DNA of 30,678 nt from Gammaproteobacteria bacterium (GTDB taxonomy: Bacteria; Pseudomonadota; Gammaproteobacteria; Eutrophobiales; Eutrophobiaceae), in the NCBI GenBank assembly GCA_016844485.1, contig JAENIZ010000003.1, positions 19,151-49,828 of the forward strand, read 5' to 3'. Numbering within the stretch: position 1 is the stretch's first letter; every line of letters begins with the position of its first letter. The position numbers were made by a program, and so were the translations under genes. Below are positions 24,071 to 30,678 of the stretch, piece after piece. The notes under the pieces were generated by a model. It was given only the letters and a program-made list of their open reading frames with translations, did no database searches and was not told the DNA's origin.

Positions 24071-25456
24071 TTGCTTAACGATCCCGGATCGTTCCGAGAC
24101 CCCGCTGGTGTGGTATTGCATATCGATAACAAAATCTATCGAACTGTTACGCCTTTTGGGGCAGAACAATATGAATTTGTGCGTAATTCCGGGCTGCTTG
24201 ATGAGCTAGTCCAAGAAAATCTGCTTGTGTCATATAAAGAGATTGATCCGAATTCAATTCATTACAATTTTAAAGATAAAATAAGTTACCTGCTGGAGCA
24301 TCAGAAACTGGATTTTATTTCATATCCGTACGAGTGGCCGTTTTCTGTTTTGCAGGCAGCAGCGCTTTTACACCTGAAAATACACCTGAAAGCATTGGAA
24401 AAAGGAATTACCCTGTCAGATGCAACGGCGTTTAATGTGCAATTCGATGGCTCCAGACCCGTATTCATCGATCACTTATCCTTTCGGCGTTATCGTGAAG
24501 GGGAATTGTGGTATGGGCATCGCCAATTCTGTGAAGAATTTCTTAATCCGTTGTTGTTCCAGGCATTGTGTGGCATACCTCATAATGCATGGTATCGTTC
24601 CAGTCTGGACGGAATCACAGCGAATGATTTGAACACATTACTTCCGTGGTATCGTAAATGTTCGCTCAATGTTTTTTTTCACGTAACCCTGCATGCGTAT
24701 TTTCAGAGTAAGTACCATGGCCATCAGGCACAAGCAAAGATACCCTCGAGAAAATTACCATTAATAACATTTAAAAAAATGCTTATTGGACTGCATGACT
24801 GGATCAAAAAAATGAAAGTGCCAATGGGTAATTCCAGTATTTGGGAAGATTATTCAAAAAATACCATTTATCGTTCTGATGAAACAAAAGAAAAACAGAT
24901 ATTTATTCGTAATTATATTGAAAGCATAAAACCCAAAGTGATATGGGATCTGGGCTGTAATACCGGGGAGTATTCATTTAATTGTCTGGACTCAGGCGCT
25001 AAACTTGTTATTGGCTTCGATGGAGATACTAATGTTCTGGATATTGCATTTTTGAAAGCCAGAAAAGAAAATAAATCATTTTTGCCATTATATATGGACA
25101 TTACCAATCCAAGCCCTTCTCAAGGATGGGCTGAAATAGAACGGCAAGGCCTGACTAAACGGCAAAAACCGGATGGCCTACTTGCGCTTGCACTTCTACA
25201 TCATCTCGCAATTGGGCGTAATATTCCGCTGCAGGACGCCGTCAACTGGATAGTTGATCTCGCGCCGACTGGCGTCATAGAGTTTGTTCCCAAAAATGAT
25301 CCGATGGTAAAAAAATTACTTGCGCTTAGAGAAGATATTTTCCCCAACTATACAGAAGTAAATTTTACGAATTTTTTGAATAAAAAAGCCAGAGTAATTA
25401 AAGAAAAAATCCTTACCAAGGAAGGCCGTAAACTGCTCTGGTATGATAGACAGTAG
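24071..25456 (+). CDS. SAM-dependent methyltransferase with kinase-like N-terminal half
   Basis: A 461-residue two-part protein. The C-terminal part (from about 285) is a class I methyltransferase with SAM-binding motif I WDLGCNTGEY (292-301) and an acidic loop GFDGD (315-319). The N-terminal part contains LSDATAFNVQFDGSRPVFID (116-135), whose D-x4-N and following ID resemble the catalytic loop and metal-binding aspartate of aminoglycoside-kinase or protein-kinase folds. The resemblance is by eye only. I associate this overall type with proteins annotated as NoeA-like. The start is a TTG with AAGGAAG at 24054-24060, only 5 bp after the small membrane protein gene. Its end overlaps the next gene by 14 nt. 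The substrate is unknown. Confidence 0.8.
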   Translation: MLNDPGSFRDPAGVVLHIDNKIYRTVTPFGAEQYEFVRNSGLLDELVQENLLVSYKEIDPNSIHYNFKDKISYLLEHQKLDFISYPYEWPFSVLQAAALLHLKIHLKALEKGITLSDATAFNVQFDGSRPVFIDHLSFRRYREGELWYGHRQFCEEFLNPLLFQALCGIPHNAWYRSSLDGITANDLNTLLPWYRKCSLNVFFHVTLHAYFQSKYHGHQAQAKIPSRKLPLITFKKMLIGLHDWIKKMKVPMGNSSIWEDYSKNTIYRSDETKEKQIFIRNYIESIKPKVIWDLGCNTGEYSFNCLDSGAKLVIGFDGDTNVLDIAFLKARKENKSFLPLYMDITNPSPSQGWAEIERQGLTKRQKPDGLLALALLHHLAIGRNIPLQDAVNWIVDLAPTGVIEFVPKNDPMVKKLLALREDIFPNYTEVNFTNFLNKKARVIKEKILTKEGRKLLWYDRQ

Positions 25457-27248
25457 TAATTCTGCAATTTCTAAACGCATGACCAGGCCCAGTTCCCAGC
25501 TGGTTTTGAAAACACTTGGCCTGTCGGTTATTTTAGTAGCCAATATCTTTTTGTTTGTCCCTTTTACCCTTTACATCGGTAATATTGAGGAATTCGCCAC
25601 TCCAATTTGGTCGATCCTGAGGTTATTTTCCATACCCGCTCTAATTGTTATCGGGCTCCTAATAGTGGCCGGAGGAATCCTGAGTGAGACAGGTTACCGG
25701 CGCTACGTTGTGATCATTGCAGTCGTCGGGTTACTCTTGTGGTTGCAAGGCTATGTTATGGTCTGGGAATATGGATTGCTTGATGGTAGCAACATTGATT
25801 GGACTCAAGCGACCTGGCGTGGCTGGATTGATCTTGGGGTATGGATCAGCGTAATTCTGTTTAGTGTGATCTTCTACCGTGTTGTCGAAAAGCCTGTTGT
25901 CCATTTTGTGTTTGCAATTTTTTCATTGCAATTGGTTAATTTTATATACAATGGCATTCATAATTCTGACGAACTGCTCAACAAGGCACATTCTCACTCT
26001 TCTTCTGAGTCGCTGAAGGAAATCCACCGATTCTCGTCCGCAAAAAATGCGCTGCATATCTTGCTTGATGGTTTCCAGGCCGATGTATTCAACGAGATTA
26101 TTACTAAGGGTACGGAAGGAGAACATTACCGGACGGCATTGGAAGGGTTTACATTTTTCAGCGAAAATATAGGCGTATTTACTTCTACTTATATGGCAAT
26201 TCCCGCAATGCTCGGCGAAGAGATTTATGCAAACCATATGCCCAAGAAAGAATTTGTAAAAAAAGTTTTTAGCGGAAAAACGATTCTGAATACAGCATTT
26301 AATGCGGGTTATGAAGTTGATCTTGCTAGTGAAGCCTACATGATGGGTTTCTACACCGACGGGCGCTTTACCAATGCATACACTATCCCCAATAATAATC
26401 ATGTTACGGAGAAGGTAACTGCACTAAATGATTCTGCCAAGCTCCTCGATTTAACACTGTTTAGACTGGTTCCCAATATAATAAAAAAATATGTTTACAA
26501 TGATCAACGCTGGATCATCCAGAATTTATTTATTGACGATGAATTTCTGAAATTCTGGTATTTTGCACATACCGCATTTATCAAGAATCTTACCCATAGC
26601 ATGTCCGCAGATCGGACTGCCCCGGTGTATAAATATTTTCATTTAATGAATACACATTGGCCTATGGTAGTGAATAATAATTGCACATATGCTGGCGCGG
26701 CACTTCCCAGAAACAGAATAACGGTCACAGCACAGTCCAGGTGTACGCTGGATTCTGTTATCGATATGTTAAACAGGATGAAGGAGTTGGGGATATACAA
26801 TGACGCATTTATTATCATTATGGCAGACCATGGCGGACATCTTCCTCCTTATAGTTATAAACCCAGGGAAATAATCGTTGGTAATTATGTATACGAAATT
26901 GACCCGTGGGTTGTAGCCATGGCAACACCGCTTACGTTGATCAAAACGCCGGGAGCCACAGGACCACTCCAGATATCCGCCGCACCCACCTCAATGCTGG
27001 ATACGGCGGCGACTATAAATTCGATACTGAAGCTGGGAGGAGATTTTAGATGGGATTCGATAATGGATCTTTCGCCCTCGGAAAATCGCGAGAGAAGGTT
27101 TTATTTCTATGAATGGAAACGGGGTGACTGGGAGAGTGACTACACGGGGCCAATCCTGGAATTTATCATTAACGGCAGTGTCTATGATGGCAGCGCCTGG
27201 AGTCTTTACCGTAAACTTCTGCCCCCTGCAGATGCGAGTGTGGATTAA
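25443..27248 (+). CDS. Membrane sulfatase / phosphoethanolamine-transferase-like enzyme
   Basis: A 601-residue protein with about five N-terminal membrane helices (about 22-170) and a periplasmic alkaline-phosphatase-superfamily domain (about 200-580). Metal-site candidates are Asp209 (HILLDGF), His400/His405 (FHLMNTHWP) and Asp462-His463 (MADHGGH). The nucleophile candidate is Thr249 in FTSTYMAIPAML, five residues before a proline as in EptA-type lipid A phosphoethanolamine transferases. It could therefore transfer a phospho-group to a glycan or lipid, or hydrolyse one. It lacks the sulfatase C/S-x-P-x-R maturation motif. The ATG overlaps the methyltransferase end by 14 nt, so the two are coupled. 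The Ser-rich residues 183-190 sit at the membrane-domain boundary. Confidence 0.8.
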   Translation: MIDSSNSAISKRMTRPSSQLVLKTLGLSVILVANIFLFVPFTLYIGNIEEFATPIWSILRLFSIPALIVIGLLIVAGGILSETGYRRYVVIIAVVGLLLWLQGYVMVWEYGLLDGSNIDWTQATWRGWIDLGVWISVILFSVIFYRVVEKPVVHFVFAIFSLQLVNFIYNGIHNSDELLNKAHSHSSSESLKEIHRFSSAKNALHILLDGFQADVFNEIITKGTEGEHYRTALEGFTFFSENIGVFTSTYMAIPAMLGEEIYANHMPKKEFVKKVFSGKTILNTAFNAGYEVDLASEAYMMGFYTDGRFTNAYTIPNNNHVTEKVTALNDSAKLLDLTLFRLVPNIIKKYVYNDQRWIIQNLFIDDEFLKFWYFAHTAFIKNLTHSMSADRTAPVYKYFHLMNTHWPMVVNNNCTYAGAALPRNRITVTAQSRCTLDSVIDMLNRMKELGIYNDAFIIIMADHGGHLPPYSYKPREIIVGNYVYEIDPWVVAMATPLTLIKTPGATGPLQISAAPTSMLDTAATINSILKLGGDFRWDSIMDLSPSENRERRFYFYEWKRGDWESDYTGPILEFIINGSVYDGSAWSLYRKLLPPADASVD

Positions 27249-27313
27249 AATAAATTGTGTTGCCACTCTATTGATAATATCTAATTATGAGAATCTATTT
27301 CGGTATTCAAACC

Positions 27314-30298
27314 TTAATGAATAGATACATCAAGCCTGTTATAATCACCTCCTAATTGCTGTGCGGCAAGACTGTATAGTATCAAGAGCCCTAAGGGAAT
27401 TTCCTCATTACCATATAATGTATTGCTGAGCTGCGTCCAGAGCTTATAGGCCGCAGGATAATCCTGTAATTTGACAAGTGCCAATAATAAGGCGGCAAAT
27501 TGAAATCTTCGTTGTGACAAATCCCACTGGTTTTCCTGTTTGAGCAATGCGAGAGAATTGTCAGCGATGGCCTCGGTATCGCGATTGCTTAATGCCCTGA
27601 CTAGCTTCATCCAGCGATTTTGATCATCATCCAAACCGGTTTCGCAGTTAGGAGTAATTGCATCCCAGATTTCATTTAGCTCACGGGGCGAAAGAACAGG
27701 TAAGGTTGCACGTGTCAGTTGATATAATTCATCAATCCATAGTCTTGAATGGTTAATTGTTTCACATGTCTCAGCGAGCTTGATCAGTAATTCAAATCTG
27801 CCTAAATCGGGATTTTCAGATCCACTGGTATATTCACCTTTTAGGGCCCCGAGCAGATTTTTTGCCTGAATTGCCCTTGTGCCAACAGAAAACAAATATT
27901 CCGAATTTACCTGAGTAATATCACTATATTCATAATCTGGCACAAGCATATTAATTAACGGGATTGGTTCCATTCTGATTCTTGTGAGATTGAGAGCATT
28001 CTCCTGTTTGAATCGCGTCCGTGGGGCGTTTAGATCCAGGATAGGAAAATAATCCGAATTAATTGCTGGATTATATATATCAATGAGAGGTTCTATGAGT
28101 TGTCTATTTCCAATGAATCGCATTGTAATGTCTTGAATATTGCTTATTTTTACAAATGATAATTCACGTCTCATTTCATCGGAGTTGAAAAAGATATCCT
28201 TTGGTGGATCAATTGCGTGTTTATTTTTGGCAATGATTATAATGTCTCCATCATGAGCTGCGAATAACGAGAAGTCAGAAAAATTATTCATTAATGCACG
28301 CATGACAGAAAATGCCAATTGCGTATTAATCTCATAAGTTTGCAGCCATTGCACAAACATACCATCCTCGGTCAAATAATCCCTGATATGGTGGTAAAAT
28401 TCATCGGTAAACAGGCTTGAGACGCCGCTGACCCAGGGGTTTGAAGGTTCTGAAATAATGATGTCATATTTTTTTTGATGGGTTGAGAAATATGTTTTAG
28501 CGTCCTCAATATTAATGTGACTGCGGGGATCTGAATATGCACGCTCCACACGCGGGCGGAAGTTGTTGGCGCCTTCAACCATGGCCGGTTCAATCTCTAT
28601 CGTATCCACAAGTTCAATCCCAGGCCAAGCCAGCAAGGTATGAGTCGTTAAACCGGAACCCATTCCAATATTGGCCACAGTCTTTGCGTCCGGTTTGATG
28701 GCTAATGGAATTGCTGCCAAAAGTACCATCGTAGGTTCATCAGGTGAAATTTCTTCGTTATCTTTCATGATAATGGAGGCATCGGGTTTTCCGTTTGTTG
28801 AAATAGAAATCTTGCCATCTGTCTGTTCAATAACATGAACGGAAGAAGTTTTCCCGTCTTTATTAAAAAGGATCTTTTCACCTTTAGTCTGTGCTATTTC
28901 AGTTCGATAAACTGATGAGGTCATCCTCCTGAAATCGAAATCTGTCCAGAATAAAACAGCCCCGATCGGTAGAATGCTCATTGCAACAGTGGCAATAAAT
29001 GGTTTTCTCTTAAATGAAGCGCCCCGTGCAAGAAAAAGAAAACCGAGCGCTATGTCGAGGATGCAACCGATCAGCAATGCACCCTTAAGGCCCAGCAGAG
29101 GCATACCGATAAAAATGGCAAAGGCAACGCCTGTAATCGCACCAAGCGTGTTACTGGCATACACTTGCCCGATACTTTTCTCTCCGTGACCACTTTGCAT
29201 GAGAATATAGGTGAATAATGGCAGCGTCATACCTGCGCAGAATGTCGCAGGCAGCATAACCAACAGGGCAATAAAGTGGCTGGCAAAGGTAAATAAGTGA
29301 TAGCCAGCTTCTGTTTGATCCAAAGCTGTCATGAAAAAGCTCATTAGATCAAAGGTAAAATTGTAAAGTACCAAAGTGGACAGTGCGAGGAGTCCCATCA
29401 TGATTTGAATGCTACCGGCGGTCATAACTGGATCTTTAAGGCGATCGATACGCCGGTGTATCCACAAACTTCCGAAGGCAAGGCCGGTGATGAAAGCACT
29501 CAACATCAGCTCGAAGGAATGAGTACTGGCTCCCAATACCATACTGAGCATGCGCAACCACACGATCTCGTAGATAAATGAAGCGGTACCAGTAATAAAT
29601 GCGGCGCCGAGCATGAGCAATGATATTTGCATGGCCCCGGAGACTACTGGTGTTGGTATAGCCGGAGCAGACTGTCCTTTGGCCAAGGCGTAGACAAATA
29701 TAGCAAGAAAAATATTAAGGAGCGCAGCAAAAAGTATAGTACCGGGTAGTCCGACTGCGGCAATGAGCAAAAAGCCGCTGATGATGACACCGATAGCCGC
29801 GCCAATACTGTTGGTGAAATAAAGCATGGCCAGTGAATTGCCAGGGGCAGTAGGAAAACTGCGAATGATGCCATTGCTCATAAGTGGGAAAGTCATGCCA
29901 AGCAGAATGGATTGAGGCAAGATGAGCAAAGTTGCTACGGACCATTTATAGAGGTGGACGCTGGCCGGAAAACCAAGTGCAGGAATCACGGTGTCATAAG
30001 AGATAGCAAGTATGAATTTAAAGAGAGGATGGAAACCAAGACCAAACAAACCGATAAGTCCTTCTGTCAGCGCATAAACAATAAAAAGATTGGTCCAACG
30101 ATGGGCCCGCTGACCGGCGAACCATGCCCCAAGCGCCATGCCGCCCATGAAAATGGAGAGGACAAGGGCCTGAGCATAGGCGGCATGACCGAGAAAAAGC
30201 TTCAGATAATGTGACCAGATGGATTCATAGATCAATCCGGTGAAACCCGAAACAGCAAATAAAATAAAAAATAAATAACGTGCGCGACAAATAGTCAT
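27314..30298 (-). CDS. Duplicated membrane domain fused to spermidine-synthase-like domain and helical C-terminal region
   Basis: A 994-residue fusion. Residues 1-450 hold about 12 or more membrane helices in two repeated halves: GLIYESIW (about 21-28) recurs as SFIYEIVW (about 240-247), and GMTFPL with FTNSIGAAIG recurs as GMTLPL with ASNTLGAITG. Residues about 470-700 form a Rossmann domain like spermidine synthase (IGMGSGLTTHTLL, TIEIEPAMVEGA, EDAKTYF). The usual catalytic D-x-x-D-P stretch is replaced by SEPSNPWVSG, so the polyamine reaction is doubtful. Residues about 760-994 are helical and TPR-like. Such MFS/SpeE fusions are known as a type, but I know no defined function. ATG 30298 is chosen over a TTG two codons upstream. 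It converges on the cassette with 65 bp between. Confidence 0.85.
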   Translation of the reverse strand: MTICRARYLFFILFAVSGFTGLIYESIWSHYLKLFLGHAAYAQALVLSIFMGGMALGAWFAGQRAHRWTNLFIVYALTEGLIGLFGLGFHPLFKFILAISYDTVIPALGFPASVHLYKWSVATLLILPQSILLGMTFPLMSNGIIRSFPTAPGNSLAMLYFTNSIGAAIGVIISGFLLIAAVGLPGTILFAALLNIFLAIFVYALAKGQSAPAIPTPVVSGAMQISLLMLGAAFITGTASFIYEIVWLRMLSMVLGASTHSFELMLSAFITGLAFGSLWIHRRIDRLKDPVMTAGSIQIMMGLLALSTLVLYNFTFDLMSFFMTALDQTEAGYHLFTFASHFIALLVMLPATFCAGMTLPLFTYILMQSGHGEKSIGQVYASNTLGAITGVAFAIFIGMPLLGLKGALLIGCILDIALGFLFLARGASFKRKPFIATVAMSILPIGAVLFWTDFDFRRMTSSVYRTEIAQTKGEKILFNKDGKTSSVHVIEQTDGKISISTNGKPDASIIMKDNEEISPDEPTMVLLAAIPLAIKPDAKTVANIGMGSGLTTHTLLAWPGIELVDTIEIEPAMVEGANNFRPRVERAYSDPRSHINIEDAKTYFSTHQKKYDIIISEPSNPWVSGVSSLFTDEFYHHIRDYLTEDGMFVQWLQTYEINTQLAFSVMRALMNNFSDFSLFAAHDGDIIIIAKNKHAIDPPKDIFFNSDEMRRELSFVKISNIQDITMRFIGNRQLIEPLIDIYNPAINSDYFPILDLNAPRTRFKQENALNLTRIRMEPIPLINMLVPDYEYSDITQVNSEYLFSVGTRAIQAKNLLGALKGEYTSGSENPDLGRFELLIKLAETCETINHSRLWIDELYQLTRATLPVLSPRELNEIWDAITPNCETGLDDDQNRWMKLVRALSNRDTEAIADNSLALLKQENQWDLSQRRFQFAALLLALVKLQDYPAAYKLWTQLSNTLYGNEEIPLGLLILYSLAAQQLGGDYNRLDVSIH

Positions 30299-30415
30299 AA
30301 TCAATGGAAATTTTTAATATGCCAAAAGATCAAGTCCGGGGTTTATAAACAAATTTTTTGTTTAGTGAAATATTATCGTGGTACTTCGGTAAAGCGTTAC
30401 TGCATTCAACAAATT

Positions 30416-30678
30416 TTATAGTTTATCAGCAATGCTTTTACCCAATTCGGCAGGAGAACGGACAGTAGTGACATTTGCCGCTTCAAGTGCTGCAAATTTA
30501 TCTTTGGCGGTGCCTTTTCCACCTGAAATGATCGCACCGGCATGGCCCATGCGCTTGCCGGGTGGTGCGGTGACACCGGCAATATAACCGACGACTGGCT
30601 TAGTGACATTGTCCTTGATGAATTTTGCGGCTTCTTCTTCTGCCGTACCACCAATTTCACCAACCATAATGATGCCTT
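30416..30678 (-). CDS. sucD: Succinyl-CoA synthetase alpha subunit, C-terminal part (runs off the window)
   Basis: The last 86 or so residues of SucD, the ADP-forming alpha subunit of the citric-acid-cycle enzyme that converts succinyl-CoA to succinate with substrate-level phosphorylation. The conserved VGEIGGTAEEEAA, VVGYIAGVTAPPGKRMGHAG (holding the histidine that is phosphorylated) and AIISGGKGTA are intact, as is the C-terminal TVRSPAELGKSI. The 5' end and the partner gene sucC lie beyond the right edge. There are 117 bp between this stop and the next gene on the same strand. Confidence 0.97.
   Translation of the reverse strand, partial: GIIMVGEIGGTAEEEAAKFIKDNVTKPVVGYIAGVTAPPGKRMGHAGAIISGGKGTAKDKFAALEAANVTTVRSPAELGKSIADKL

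Noticed and set aside
25923..26402. 159-codon antisense frame inside the sulfatase-like gene
   Set aside because: Low-complexity Cys/Ile-rich translation without family resemblance, wholly inside a convincing gene.
30346..30364. 8-bp inverted repeat (TAAACAAA / TTTGTTTA) after sucD
   Set aside because: Pure A/T stem apart from one C/G pair, and no T-run on the sucD strand after it; too weak to call a terminator.

Overview
This is a chromosomal stretch of a gammaproteobacterium with moderate to low GC content. The evidence is the gene order ftsQ-ftsA-ftsZ-lpxC-dciA-(M23 peptidase)-secA-argJ-mutT, the reverse-strand run pilB-pilC-pilD-coaE-zapD-yacG, and rluD-pgeF-clpB divergent from bamD. ZapD, YacG, BamD, LpxC and the PilBCD proteins all read as gammaproteobacterial. 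Using argJ for arginine synthesis, and carrying a type IV pilus cluster, separate it from the enteric bacteria. I cannot name the genus.

Layout. (1) 1-8.5 kb, mostly + strand: divisome assembly (FtsQ, FtsA, FtsZ), the committed lipid A step (LpxC), a replicative helicase loader (DciA, opposite strand), a LytM-type envelope peptidase and the Sec motor SecA. (2) 8.5-10.7 kb: argJ, then a MutT Nudix protein whose ThiE-like C-terminal domain is broken by an internal deletion and frameshift. (3) 10.7-16.2 kb, - strand: type IV pilus ATPase, platform protein and prepilin peptidase, continuing with overlapping stops and starts into coaE, zapD and yacG. (4) 16.5-20.9 kb, - strand: rluD, pgeF and clpB, with clpB behind a near-consensus heat-shock (sigma-32) promoter. 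(5) 21.0-23.6 kb: bamD and nadE converge on a 163-bp element with imperfect terminal inverted repeats and internal hairpins. (6) 23.6-30.3 kb: the accessory part. A tightly coupled + strand cassette encodes a 10-codon leader ORF, a small exported YIDPGTG-motif membrane protein, a large methyltransferase with a kinase-like N-terminal half, and a membrane sulfatase/phosphoethanolamine-transferase-like enzyme. It converges on a 994-residue protein joining a duplicated membrane domain, a spermidine-synthase-like domain and a helical C-terminal region. (7) The right edge holds the 3' end of sucD.

Most of the window is conserved envelope, division and housekeeping machinery. The best candidate for an undescribed system is the cassette at about 23.66-27.25 kb. 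Its parts suggest modification of a surface or periplasmic glycan or lipid, but no substrate can be read from the sequence. No tRNA, rRNA, CRISPR array, transposase or prophage gene was recognised, and no gene-free stretch exceeds 300 bases.
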